Shown here: piece after piece, positions 1 to 7,866 of the stretch
Position numbering within the stretch: the stretch's first letter is position 1
How the letters are laid out: every line of letters begins with the position of its first letter
Assembly: GCF_002150785.1 (NCBI RefSeq)
Contig: NZ_MTAZ01000004.1
Span: forward strand, 62,001 to 126,000
Length of the DNA: 64,000 nucleotides
From: Arenibacter amylolyticus
GTDB lineage: Bacteria; Bacteroidota; Bacteroidia; Flavobacteriales; Flavobacteriaceae
Direction: 5' to 3'
Program-made: the position numbers and the translations under genes
Notes under the pieces: model-generated
Database searches by the model: none
What the model was told of the DNA's origin: nothing
What the model saw: only the letters and a program-made list of their open reading frames with translations

Positions 1-1
1 A

Positions 2-310
2 AGTATAGGTTATCCCTGGTTTTTTAAAGAGGTGAAACACTATTTTAAAACGGGAACCCACGCCGCACCTCCCACCATGGCAGAGCGGGTAGATGCTGCT
101 AGGCGTCACTTGCAAATGTCTATCGACTGGAAAGGCGAAAAGCTAGGCGTATTTGAAACCCGCAGACACTATACCAATTATTTTAAGGGAGTTCCCAATT
201 TTAAGGAATACCGGATGAAAATGGTGACCAGTGACCGCTCAGAAGACGTTTTTGCAGCTTTTGATGAGGTGTTGGATGTATTTGGAGAGTACGAGTTTGA
301 AACCCCCTAA
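2..310 (+). CDS. dusB: tRNA-dihydrouridine synthase, C-terminal end only (partial)
   Basis: The reading frame is open from the left window edge to a stop at 310, so only the last 102 residues are visible. Dus enzymes reduce uridines in the D-loop of tRNA using FMN and NADPH. The visible part begins with IGYPWFF, which fits the end of the Dus FMN barrel (the GR..IGNPW motif), followed by the helical tRNA-binding domain with RRHYTNYFKG and a run of basic residues. A GTG at 32 can serve as an in-frame start but lies inside the conserved barrel end, so it is not the real start. The gene converges on the permease gene to its right. The family call rests on motif memory of the C-terminal part; the dusB subtype is likely but not proven. 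Confidence 0.8.
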   Translation, partial: SIGYPWFFKEVKHYFKTGTHAAPPTMAERVDAARRHLQMSIDWKGEKLGVFETRRHYTNYFKGVPNFKEYRMKMVTSDRSEDVFAAFDEVLDVFGEYEFETP

Positions 311-329
311 ACATCGCTCAATCTAGCGA

Positions 330-1538
330 TTACTGTCTAATTAACTTCTTATTAATACGGCTACTGGCAATCAGGGAGGCAAGGACTCCCAATACAAAGA
401 TGGTGGCTAGTACCACCAATACATTTAGGAAATTATATTCCACCGGATAGGCAAGGGTAGGGGTAATTTTAAGCCACCCCCATTGTATCTGGGAGGCAAT
501 CAATAAAGATCCCAGAAAGACGCCAATTAGTCCGCCAATTCCAGTAACCAACAGGCCCTGTAAGAAATAAATACGTCTAAGGGATTTAATGGTGGTTCCT
601 AGATTATATAGGGTTTTGGAGTTTTGTTGTTTGTCCAATATCATCATAATAATAGCGCCTACCACGTTAAAAAGGGCGATGATAAGTACTAGGGTGAAAA
701 TGAGATAGGTGGCCAGGTTCTCGGTATTCAGCATTCGGTGCAAGGTACTGTTGAGTTCTATACGATCTTTTACCACCACCTGGTCAGAAAAAATAGCTGT
801 AATTTCCTTTCTCAGATCTGAAATATTGGCCTTTGGTTGCAGTTTAAAATTGATGCCCGATAATTGGGTGCTGTCTTTCTCCAACAACGCCTGTACCAAG
901 GGAAGATCGGCAAATAAGTATTTACGATCCAACTCCTCCTCTATTTGATAGATGCCACTGATGACCAAGGAAGCTTCGTTGTAAGAATCCTTTAGCTGCC
1001 GCTGTCCCAATAATCCCCCACCAGGTTTGGGGACCCGTATGAGTAACGGACTTCTAAAATTATTGATGCTTAACCCCAATAGGTTTGCAATGCCCTGGCC
1101 GGCGACCCCTTGTAGGGCATTGATTTCCCAATCCCCATAAAAATAAGCACTACTATCAATAGGGGTGGTTTTTAAGTACACAGAATCTATTCCCTTAATA
1201 TAGGCAATGTGCGATTTATGATCGTGGGTAAGGTAGACTTTCTCTTCCAATTCCTTGGAATAGGCAATAACTCCAGGGAGCCCTTGGAGGGCCTTGTTCT
1301 GTTCCTCCGTAATATTGAAAAACTTACCGCTGACGGGTAGGGCTTTTAGGTCTGGATCTACCATATTGGTATAGGACAGGCTAAAAGTTTTTAGTCCGGC
1401 AAAACCCGAAAGAACAATAAACAGGGCTGCCGATCCGATAACGATTACCAAAAAGGTAATAAAATTGATAATATTCACCGCATTTTGGCTACTCTTGGAG
1501 CGCAGGTACCGCTTAGCGATGTAAAAGGGGAAATTCAA
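330..1538 (-). CDS. LolC/LolE-like ABC transporter permease (FtsX family)
   Basis: A 402-residue membrane protein with the LolC/E/MacB layout: a cytoplasmic start YIAKRYLRSKSSQNAVNII, TM1 at about residues 25-50, a large periplasmic domain of about 200 residues, then three TM helices near 275-300, 325-350 and 370-395, ending in a basic tail. The family extracts lipoproteins from the inner membrane or couples ATP hydrolysis to periplasmic work. No ATPase lies beside it, so its LolD-type partner would be encoded elsewhere. It starts 2 bases after the rbfA stop, so the two are almost certainly co-transcribed. This rbfA-permease pairing is common in flavobacteria as far as I recall. Substrate is inferred, not shown. 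Confidence 0.8.
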   Translation of the reverse strand: MNFPFYIAKRYLRSKSSQNAVNIINFITFLVIVIGSAALFIVLSGFAGLKTFSLSYTNMVDPDLKALPVSGKFFNITEEQNKALQGLPGVIAYSKELEEKVYLTHDHKSHIAYIKGIDSVYLKTTPIDSSAYFYGDWEINALQGVAGQGIANLLGLSINNFRSPLLIRVPKPGGGLLGQRQLKDSYNEASLVISGIYQIEEELDRKYLFADLPLVQALLEKDSTQLSGINFKLQPKANISDLRKEITAIFSDQVVVKDRIELNSTLHRMLNTENLATYLIFTLVLIIALFNVVGAIIMMILDKQQNSKTLYNLGTTIKSLRRIYFLQGLLVTGIGGLIGVFLGSLLIASQIQWGWLKITPTLAYPVEYNFLNVLVVLATIFVLGVLASLIASSRINKKLIRQ

Positions 1539-1540
1539 TC

Positions 1541-1933
1541 TTAAGACTTTTTCCTTTTTTCCAATAAATCGGGGTTCTTAACCGGATTCTCCTCTCCCTT
1601 AAGGGATTTTTCAATACCATCTATATACTCCAGCGAATCGTCCAAAAAGAATAACAATTCGGGCACACGTCTTAATTGGTGTCTGGTACGTTGTGCTAAT
1701 TCGTGTTTTATAATGGGCTCATTGGATTTAATTCCCTCCATCATTTCCTTGCCTTTATCGGCCGGAAAAATACTGAGATATACCTTGGCAATAGATAGGT
1801 CTGTGGTGACGGTAACTTTGGATACGGATATGAGCGTTCCTCTTAATCCTCCATCAGTCGCGGCACGCTGTAGAATATCGGCGATATCTTTTTGAATAAC
1901 GCCGCCTATTTTCTTTTGTCTTTGTGTTTCCAT
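1541..1933 (-). CDS. rbfA: 30S ribosome-binding factor RbfA
   Basis: This 130-residue protein matches RbfA in length and pattern: an N-terminal start METQRQKKIGGVIQKDIADIL, then the KH-like fold with VSKVTVTTDLSIAKVYLSIF, and R-H-x-L-R-R-V-P-E-L-x-F at about residues 83-95. RbfA binds the 30S subunit near the 5' helix of 16S rRNA and helps late maturation, notably in the cold. The C-terminal tail is lysine-rich. A consensus -7 promoter element ends only 4 bases before the ATG, so the transcript may be leaderless. It leads a two-gene unit with the LolC/E-like permease. Confidence 0.93.
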   Translation of the reverse strand: METQRQKKIGGVIQKDIADILQRAATDGGLRGTLISVSKVTVTTDLSIAKVYLSIFPADKGKEMMEGIKSNEPIIKHELAQRTRHQLRRVPELLFFLDDSLEYIDGIEKSLKGEENPVKNPDLLEKRKKS

Positions 1934-1937
1934 ACCG

Positions 1938-1945
1938 CAAAAATA
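1938..1945 (-). promoter_or_regulatory. -7 promoter element of rbfA
   Basis: On the minus strand this reads TATTTTTG, an exact match to the Bacteroidetes sigma-ABfr -7 consensus TAnnTTTG. Only 4 bases separate it from the rbfA ATG at 1933, so initiation would fall on or next to the start codon. No clear -33 TTG was seen at the usual distance. Confidence 0.5.
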
Positions 1946-2229
1946 CGATATAAATGAATAGATTCTATCACTTTATTGGGATAAGCCGATGTTGAGCAGG
2001 GTTTGGAAAGCGGCAGTTAAAGGACGGGAAAGTGGTTTCCCTCAAATTCAGGATCATTTGGTTTATGGGCAAACCACTAAAAATGGAGCCTGGTTTTGAA
2101 AGTTGCCTATGTAATAAAGGGCTTAGGCGCTTATTCCCTGTAGTATTTTTATTAAATAAGAAGGAATTGTGGCAAAGGCTAGCCTTGCAACTCCCCTAGG
2201 AAAATGGGATATATTAGGTTTAAAAGTTG
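1946..2229. other. Intergenic region between rbfA and mce, no gene seen
   Basis: The divergent gap runs from 1934 to 2319. Apart from the promoter elements at its two sides it shows no coding-like reading frame and only short imperfect inverted repeats, such as GGC-TA-GCC near 2180-2190. I see no RNA gene in it. Confidence 0.4.
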
Positions 2230-2237
2230 TATTTTTG
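2230..2237 (+). promoter_or_regulatory. -7 promoter element upstream of mce
   Basis: TATTTTTG matches TAnnTTTG exactly. It lies 82 bases before the methylmalonyl-CoA epimerase ATG, which would leave a leader of about 75 bases. No good -33 TTG is visible, so this is a moderate call. Confidence 0.4.
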
Positions 2238-2319
2238 ATAGAAGGAAGCAACTACCATTGTGCTAGGATAGGCAATTGGGATAGGTGAAATTGTTTTTAT
2301 TGGCTAAATTTATAGAAGA

Positions 2320-2748
2320 ATGAAAAAAATAGAACACCTCGGAATTGCCGTTCACGATCTGGAAGCCTCCAATTTGCTGTTTGAAAAACTGTTGGGCGTA
2401 TCCCATTACAAGATAGAAGACGTGGCCTCGGAAGGGGTAAGAACCTCATTCTTTGCGGCGGGCCCCAACAAGATAGAATTGCTGGAACCCACCAGTCCGG
2501 AGAGTCCCATAGCCAAGTTTTTGGAAAAAAAAGGAGAGGGCATCCACCATGTAGCTATTGCGGTGGACGATTTGGAAGCGGAAATAGCGCGACTCACCAA
2601 GGAGGGATTTACGGTATTGAACGAAAAGCCCAAAAAAGGAGCCGATAATAAATTAGTGGTTTTCCTGCATCCCAAGAGTACCAATGGGGTGCTTATAGAA
2701 TTGTGTCAAGATGCCACTCCCCCGATAGATAAGTGGGGGATGGAGTGA
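2320..2748 (+). CDS. mce: Methylmalonyl-CoA epimerase
   Basis: A 142-residue vicinal-oxygen-chelate (glyoxalase fold) protein. It interconverts (R)- and (S)-methylmalonyl-CoA, linking methylmalonyl-CoA mutase to propionyl-CoA metabolism. Two beta-alpha-beta-beta-beta modules are visible: residues 1-65 start with EHLGIAVHDLEAS, and residues 74-135 start with GIHHVAIAVDDLEAE. The putative metal ligands are His6, the His of GIHHVAI and Glu of LIELCQ, with a Glu near residue 53 (KIELLEP). The GEGIHHVA motif is typical of the epimerase rather than other glyoxalases. The gene stands alone; no mutase subunit is in the window. Confidence 0.9.
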   Translation: MKKIEHLGIAVHDLEASNLLFEKLLGVSHYKIEDVASEGVRTSFFAAGPNKIELLEPTSPESPIAKFLEKKGEGIHHVAIAVDDLEAEIARLTKEGFTVLNEKPKKGADNKLVVFLHPKSTNGVLIELCQDATPPIDKWGME

Positions 2749-2797
2749 TTTTTTGGGTTCCGGGAACAGAAAAAAACAATAGTCACTTAAGTTTTTG

Positions 2798-2828
2798 TTG
2801 CAGTCTAGAAAAATAAATAGTAATATTG
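2798..2828 (+). promoter_or_regulatory. Promoter of the CAU tRNA gene
   Basis: A TTG at 2798-2800 lies 20 bases before TAATATTG at 2821-2828, close to the Bacteroidetes pattern TTG-N19to20-TAnnTTTG (one mismatch in the -7 element). The tRNA begins 96 bases further on, so a 5' leader would be removed by RNase P. Confidence 0.45.
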
Positions 2829-2924
2829 CACCCGCTTGCGTTTGGCAGGCCCGCAATTTTTGCGGTTCCTTATTGGATTTGTTGGGTGATCAGCCTCCCA
2901 ATAGTAAGAATCAAGAAAGGAAAT

Positions 2925-2998
2925 GGTCCTATAGCTCAGCTGGTTAGAGCACTTGACTCATAATCAAGGGGTCCCTGGTTCGAGCCCAGGTGGGACCA
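2925..2998 (+). tRNA. tRNA with CAU anticodon (tRNA-Met elongator, or tRNA-Ile2)
   Basis: A full cloverleaf can be drawn. The acceptor stem GGTCCTA pairs with TGGGACC (one G-T pair), the D arm contains AGCTCAGCTGGTTAGAGCA, the anticodon stem CTTGA pairs with TCAAG around loop CTCATAA, and the T arm carries GGTTCGAGC. The anticodon CAT is at 2959-2961 and A2998 is the discriminator base. CCA is not encoded. A CAU anticodon serves either elongator methionine or, after lysidine modification, isoleucine AUA. The body resembles elongator tRNA-Met more than a known tRNA-Ile2, but I cannot settle this by eye. Confidence 0.93.
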
Positions 2999-3008
2999 CT
3001 TAAAGCGC

Positions 3009-3047
3009 AAAGCCCATATTTCGTAAGAAATATGGGCTTTTTCTTTT
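3009..3047 (+). terminator. Intrinsic terminator after the tRNA gene
   Basis: A perfect 14-base-pair stem (3009-3022 with 3027-3040) closes a GTAA loop and is followed by a T-rich run, TTCTTTTT. It ends the tRNA transcript 11 bases after the mature 3' end. Confidence 0.85.
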
Positions 3048-3138
3048 TGGAACAAGGGAAAACCGAAGGTTTACCCATTGGTACAAAAAGAAAAGGCAAT
3101 GGCGTACGCCATGGGCTTTGCATTTTCAGGCGAGGTTG

Positions 3139-3179
3139 CCCTGGTCCATGCGCTTGCGCACTAACCCAGGTGGACCACA
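3139..3179 (+). repeat. tRNA-like 3' half repeat downstream of the tRNA gene
   Basis: CCCTGGT at 3139-3145 and CCCAGGTGGACCAC at 3165-3178 copy the T-stem and acceptor 3' strand of the upstream tRNA (CCCTGGT and CCCAGGTGGGACCAC), with one G lost. The T-loop is replaced by about 19 bases that form their own short stem, TGCGC-TT-GCGCA. The flank also holds a 14-base perfect palindrome at 3099-3112. No complete second tRNA can be folded. It could be a decayed tRNA copy or the relic of an integration site that used the tRNA 3' end. Confidence 0.45.
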
Positions 3180-3260
3180 GAATTACGCTCCATATTAGTG
3201 TCTTTGTAGATAGGGATTCCCTTAGGTTTGCAGTGAATTATCGGCCCATATTCAGTAGCA

Positions 3261-4043
3261 TTACTCAAAAGGAATAATTTTTACCCAATCGATATACATA
3301 TAATCGATGTCAAAATTACTCTTGCCAATCCACCACGGAAACCAGATGCCCATAGAAAACTCGGCGGCATGATCCGGGATATTCTCAAAAGATTGATGAA
3401 TTAGCTTATTGTCGTAATACCATTCTATTCTAGGTTGTTCGGTTTCTAATCCCGCATACCAGTCAAATCGATAAATATGGTATTCACCATCGGTTTGGTT
3501 GCCAATATATAGGTCTGCAGTGCTGTGATGTTCTTCGGAAACTCCACGCCAGTTAGACAATAACCCCCAATCTAGATCGGAATCCTCAGGTTTAAAGGGA
3601 TATTGGTTCCGACCAGGAAATTCAAAATCAATCTCGTGATTGTACTCTTCATTTTCATAATAATAGGTCCAAAAAGCAGATAAAGCCCCTGGTTGAGGAC
3701 AAATCTTAGCCCGGACCTTAAAGCTTCCCGAAGTAAACTTTTTCTTAGTACTGATGGCACCTCCTATCTTGGTATTTTGCCCATGGCCTTTAATATCCCC
3801 TTTGTAATAATCTCCCAATGCACGAATTACAAGATTCCCATCTTGGATAAATACATTTTCTGGGATAACCCCACCATGAGTTCCTTTAGGGATATTTTCT
3901 CCCCATTTAAAATTTAGAACATTCCATTTGTCAGTATCTATTTCCGAACCATTAAAATCCTCAAAAAAAACTTGGGCACTTAATGTCGAAGAAAGTTGAC
4001 TCTGTAAGATAAGCACGCAAATGATGAAAATTGTTCTGGACAT
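3261..4043 (-). CDS. Secreted glycoside hydrolase family 16 enzyme
   Basis: A 260-residue protein with an N-terminal signal peptide ending near residue 23 (TLSA-Q), then one GH16 jelly-roll domain. It opens with FFEDFNGSEIDTDKW, the usual GH16 start, and carries the catalytic motif H-E-I-D-F-E at 136-141: Glu137 as nucleophile and Glu141 as acid/base in family terms. W126 and later W residues (FPWWIG, DYMYIDWVKI) suit the sugar-binding cleft. GH16 enzymes cut beta-1,3 or beta-1,4 bonds in laminarin, agar, carrageenan, porphyran or lichenan; the motif alone does not say which. There is no carbohydrate-binding module, no sorting domain, and no SusCD beside it. Confidence 0.85.
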   Translation of the reverse strand: MSRTIFIICVLILQSQLSSTLSAQVFFEDFNGSEIDTDKWNVLNFKWGENIPKGTHGGVIPENVFIQDGNLVIRALGDYYKGDIKGHGQNTKIGGAISTKKKFTSGSFKVRAKICPQPGALSAFWTYYYENEEYNHEIDFEFPGRNQYPFKPEDSDLDWGLLSNWRGVSEEHHSTADLYIGNQTDGEYHIYRFDWYAGLETEQPRIEWYYDNKLIHQSFENIPDHAAEFSMGIWFPWWIGKSNFDIDYMYIDWVKIIPFE

Positions 4044-4378
4044 TAATTCGACGAATTGACTACAAACACATGTACTAATAAGAATCGTAAATATATCCTG
4101 TTTTATCCGTTAAAAGTACCTGCTTTGCTGGAATGCTAGTACAAAGTAGTATAAGATTATTAATTGATTAGTAGAATTCCTCATCTATTTTTTAACAAAA
4201 ACATTATTTTAAATCAACTAAAACCTACTTATAACCAACTATTCACTACTTGTTCTTAACTTTAAAATATAATATTATTGTCTTTTAGGCCTTTATTTTG
4301 ATGAGTTAGGATTTAAATAGGGGTGATAGGAAAAGCCGCCCAAAGCCTTGAAGCGGCTTAGTTGTGAGTGGAGGCTTA
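4044..4378. other. AT-rich intergenic region
   Basis: A strongly AT-rich stretch between two minus-strand genes. An inverted repeat (AAGCCGC at 4333-4339 with GCGGCTT at 4353-4359) lies just after the stop of the channel gene and, read on the minus strand, has a short TTTT after it, so it may be its weak terminator. No coding-like frame was seen. Confidence 0.35.
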
Positions 4379-5608
4379 CTACACTGGGCCGTCCCCCTCT
4401 TTATTATTTTTAGTCTTATTTGTAGGTATTTGTGAGCTGTTTTTATCCCGTATTTTATCAATAATTTCCTTAAAGTGTTCACCCGCTGCGGCTCTTCCTC
4501 CAAGTCCATAGCTTAAAGCAACCGCTACCGCAATTGCGCCCAAAATAAGACCAAATGCCAACTCAACAATCTCATTGGCAATTCCCATGGTGCGTAACGC
4601 AATAGCTATGAATAAAGCTAGTGATGCCGCACGTACAACTCCAGCAATAAAATTATTGTTATTGGATTGTTTCATCGTGTTGTAGATAATCATCGAAATA
4701 TAATTACCGAGGGCTATGATTACCAATCCAAAGAGAATTTGTCCTGTCACCGCAAGAATATCATTAAGAATGTATGTTAACTGATCTAATCCCAATATTG
4801 CAACGGCTGTGATTACTCCAAAAAACACGATAAAGAAATATATTAGATTTGCTAAGAGTTTGGATAATGACTGATTTGCGCCAATCATATTTTGAATATT
4901 AATTTTTTCAGCGGCGCTATCAAGCCCTAAACTTTTGAATAGATCGCTTAAAAATGAAGCTAGATATTTTCCGCCCCAAATAAATATGAAGAGGATAAGT
5001 GCAGCAATAATTATTTCCCCAATTAAATCTGTAAACTTGTACAGGATTTCATTTGCTGGTTCCGATATTGCATTCATTTGCAATGCATTAAAAGCCTGAA
5101 TCAAAAATGGAATGAAAATGATTATGAAAACTACTTTTTGAAGGATATTCACTAGCATATCCGTATCCTTAAAGCCCGTTTTATCTACCAATTTGTCAAT
5201 AAAATTTCCCCCCATAGAGATAAGGCTAGAAACAAATTTCGCCAATAAATACCCTATAAATCCTATTAGTAGCGCGCCAATTAAATTTGGAATGAACGAC
5301 AAAAATTCATTCAACATATTTTTAAGGGGGTCTAAAACTGCACTAACCTCCAATATCTCGAGCGTCATTAGCAAAACTATTACCATAATAAGGTAATATA
5401 CTATTTTACCAAAAAAATGACTGATGCTTTTAGAGTGCTCTTCATCCATTACCTTATTACCCAGCTTGGTTTTGTCAAGTAATTTTGTAATTAGTTTCTG
5501 AAAGGCTTTCGCAATTATCCAACCAATTATTAAAACTAAAATAGCGCCTAAAAGGTTTGGTAGGTAATCCGTAATCGTATCTGTGAAGCGTTGTAATTGT
5601 GTTTCCAT
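4379..5608 (-). CDS. TM-helix-repeat mechanosensitive ion channel family protein
   Basis: A 409-residue membrane protein made of repeated units in which a proline-asparagine-leucine start leads into a glycine-rich TM helix and an amphipathic helix. Repeats begin at about residues 15 (LPNLLGAILVLIIGWIIAKAF), 105 (IPNLIGALLIGFIGYLLAKFV), 190 and 285. This matches the conserved TM-helix (CmpX-like) group classed with mechanosensitive channels. No clear MscS cytoplasmic beta-domain follows; the C-terminal 40 residues are polar and charged. Channel function and gating are inferred from the family. It has a 369-base leader with unusual inverted repeats. Confidence 0.75.
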   Translation of the reverse strand: METQLQRFTDTITDYLPNLLGAILVLIIGWIIAKAFQKLITKLLDKTKLGNKVMDEEHSKSISHFFGKIVYYLIMVIVLLMTLEILEVSAVLDPLKNMLNEFLSFIPNLIGALLIGFIGYLLAKFVSSLISMGGNFIDKLVDKTGFKDTDMLVNILQKVVFIIIFIPFLIQAFNALQMNAISEPANEILYKFTDLIGEIIIAALILFIFIWGGKYLASFLSDLFKSLGLDSAAEKINIQNMIGANQSLSKLLANLIYFFIVFFGVITAVAILGLDQLTYILNDILAVTGQILFGLVIIALGNYISMIIYNTMKQSNNNNFIAGVVRAASLALFIAIALRTMGIANEIVELAFGLILGAIAVAVALSYGLGGRAAAGEHFKEIIDKIRDKNSSQIPTNKTKNNKEGDGPV

Positions 5609-5750
5609 AATAAGATCTTATGTGTTAAATTGTTCTTCTTTTAAGATACGAATAAATTGTTAAATATTTGTAAAAAGAAGCGTCTAGATGCCTCATAAAC
5701 AGCAGTCTTAATTAGGGATAGCACGCCATCCAAATGAAAGACAATTAATG

Positions 5751-5835
5751 GGGCTCCTTCCATTTCCAGAAATAGTGAATACTTTTAAGGGGAACTTCAG
5801 GTAGCGCTATATTTCCTCAAGGAAATATGGAGCCC
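5751..5835 (-). repeat. Competing inverted repeats upstream of the channel gene
   Basis: In the 5609-5977 gene-free gap, ATATTTCC (5809-5816) and GGAAATAT (5821-5828) form a perfect 8-base-pair stem with loop TCAA. The right arm extends to GGAGCCC (5829-5835), which can instead pair with GGGCTCC (5751-5757) and ATTTCC just after it. The two pairings exclude each other. The rest of the gap holds no gene that I can support. Confidence 0.35.
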
Positions 5836-5977
5836 TTCAATTTAAGGATTGCGTTTTTTGCAAACAGCTGTTTTTTAGGTTTTTAAGGGTGTTTTAGGCC
5901 GACTGTAAATACTATTGGGATTAAGATAAGCACTAGAGCCAGCCTATTTCTAAATAATTGAAAATTGCGTATATACG

Positions 5978-6796
5978 TTATGGGTTTATATTATTCTTGT
6001 CGCTATACCATCTTTTCAGCCATCTTGAAATGCCCTCCAACCCGGGATAAATAATTCTTTCAGTAATATTTGCTTGGTCTAGCTTATCCCTAATTTCCCA
6101 TTTTAGTTCGGCAGGAATAATTACTTTTTTTAAATATTGAGGATGGATTTTAAGCCACTCCAATGGACTGGAATCCGGATCCAGCATAAACGAGAAAAGG
6201 GCAAATTGGTTTATGATGCGGTCGTCTAGGGAGGGCGGCTCAAAGAATATCATGGTATTTTTGTTCCTACTAGAAAAATCATAGAGTTCTTCCAAGGTAT
6301 TACCGATATTTTGTTTTAGTTCCATAGAACTAAAATAGAACATATCCTTACTCAAAATAGGGGTTTTTAGTTCCTCGGGAAGATACTCTCTAAGTGCTAC
6401 ATAGTTTACCATCCAGATGGCACCGTCCATATGATAGGTGCTCATATCCTCTGTTAAAAAATGAAGTGCAACATTTGGGGAATGGGTCCAGTCTATAAGT
6501 CTTGTGGGAAGTCCATGGTGTTGCCCTAAGGAAATCCAGTTCCAGAGGTTGTTGTAGTCATCGATAAGGGTGTTTATTGGCGAGTACTTTTTAAAATTTC
6601 TAATCATTGTACCTTCTACCTTAGAGGGTATTCTTCCCAATCTTTGCAGACTTGTCTCTAATCCAAAATGGGCATTATAGACGCCCCTATACGCATAGGG
6701 AGATCTAAATCTGTCTATTTTTTCGTCTTTTTCTTTGAATAAAAACGCCTGTAGCTCCAACCAGTTTTTAGGTTCAAATATTTCAAAATCCACCAT
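5978..6796 (-). CDS. FRG domain-containing protein
   Basis: A 272-residue protein counted from the ATG at 6796 (MVDFEIFEPKNW). The frame stays open 42 codons further upstream, but that part is poorly protein-like. It carries the FRG signature: a YRGVYN motif near residue 35, then WISLGQHHGLPTRLIDWTHSP near residues 95-115, and the alternating hydrophobic segment ALHFLTED. FRG proteins are widespread, of unknown biochemistry, and often sit in accessory or defence-like regions. No signal peptide or TM segment is seen, so it is probably cytoplasmic. No neighbour suggests a partner. Confidence 0.82.
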   Translation of the reverse strand: MVDFEIFEPKNWLELQAFLFKEKDEKIDRFRSPYAYRGVYNAHFGLETSLQRLGRIPSKVEGTMIRNFKKYSPINTLIDDYNNLWNWISLGQHHGLPTRLIDWTHSPNVALHFLTEDMSTYHMDGAIWMVNYVALREYLPEELKTPILSKDMFYFSSMELKQNIGNTLEELYDFSSRNKNTMIFFEPPSLDDRIINQFALFSFMLDPDSSPLEWLKIHPQYLKKVIIPAELKWEIRDKLDQANITERIIYPGLEGISRWLKRWYSDKNNINP

Positions 6797-7094
6797 GTTT
6801 ATAAATAGTTTTAATAGCTGCCAACAAGGCGGCCTAGTACAGTCTATTCCTCTTAAACCAATGAATACAGTGGAACAAATGGAGTTAGTCCCTAAGCGGT
6901 TTTCCGATGCATCGCACTGCAACCCCCAATTGGTTTACCATACTAAGATACAACGGTTTCGAGAAAGTTAGTTGGGCCATCATCTAGGTTGGGATTGGAT
7001 TAACTTGTAAACCCGTATGATTTTGGTCAATAAAGACCCACTTACTTTCCTGTATCTTTATGGGTACAGGATTGGAAATGAATACTTTGTAACT

Positions 7095-7859
7095 ATGTGG
7101 AGTCGCTTAAAAAAATTCTTTATAGAGACTGGCGATCTCTCCTTTTTTGCAGCCCGGTATTTTAAGGAGGCCCTAAAGCCCCCTTTCGAATTCCGAGAGC
7201 TGCTACGCCAATGTTATCAAATGGGGAACCGATCCCTGTTCTTGGTAGGCATCACTGGTTTTATCATTGGATTGGTACTCACCTTGCAGTCCAGACCTAC
7301 GTTAATTCAGTTTGGTGCTGTTTCCTGGATGCCCAATATGGTGGGGATTTCTATTGTTAGGGAAGTAGGACCTGTTATTACAGCATTGATCTGTGCGGGG
7401 AGAATTGCATCGGGGATTGGGGCAGAGTTGGGCTCTATGAGGGTCACAGAACAGATAGATGCTATGGAGGTGTCTGGTACCAATCCCTTTAAATACTTGG
7501 TGGTTACACGTATCCTAGCCACCACGCTTATGTTGCCAATCCTAGTTGTTTTTGGCGACTTGTTGGCATTGTACGGTTCTGCCTTGGTAGAAAATATTAA
7601 AGGGGGCGTTTCTTTTCAACTTTATTTTAATACGGTTTTTAACGCATTAAACTTTTCAGATTTGGTGCCGGCAACTATTAAATCTTTCTTTTTCGGTTTT
7701 ATTATTGGATTGGTGGGCTGCTACAAGGGGTATTATTGTAAAAAAGGAACAGCAGGCGTAGGCGTGGCGGCCAATACGGCGGTGGTAATGGCTTCCTTGC
7801 TGTTGTTTCTTGTAGATTTTATCGCAGTGTTTATTGCCGATATTTTTTACGAATTATGA
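7095..7859 (+). CDS. mlaE: MlaE-type ABC permease for lipid transport
   Basis: A 254-residue permease of the MlaE/YrbE family, counted from the ATG at 7095 (MWSRLKKFFIETG). A frame start exists at 7017 but adds a stretch unlike the family. It shows the amphipathic interfacial helix, then five or six TM segments and the conserved block GPVITALICAGRIASGIGAE, which contacts the ATPase. It works in the inner membrane, moving phospholipid between membranes with MlaF and the MCE protein. The next gene starts 7 bases after its stop, and the third follows directly, giving a three-gene operon without mlaB or mlaC, as usual for Bacteroidetes. Confidence 0.88.
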   Translation: MWSRLKKFFIETGDLSFFAARYFKEALKPPFEFRELLRQCYQMGNRSLFLVGITGFIIGLVLTLQSRPTLIQFGAVSWMPNMVGISIVREVGPVITALICAGRIASGIGAELGSMRVTEQIDAMEVSGTNPFKYLVVTRILATTLMLPILVVFGDLLALYGSALVENIKGGVSFQLYFNTVFNALNFSDLVPATIKSFFFGFIIGLVGCYKGYYCKKGTAGVGVAANTAVVMASLLLFLVDFIAVFIADIFYEL

Positions 7860-7866
7860 TATCGAT

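Noticed and set aside
2990-3277. 95-codon plus-strand ORF across the tRNA end and terminator
   Set aside because: It contains the tRNA tail and the terminator hairpin, and its protein shows no recognisable pattern.
6797-6922. N-terminal extension of the FRG protein
   Set aside because: The 42 codons above ATG 6796 are cysteine-rich and unlike the family, and the internal start gives a typical beginning.
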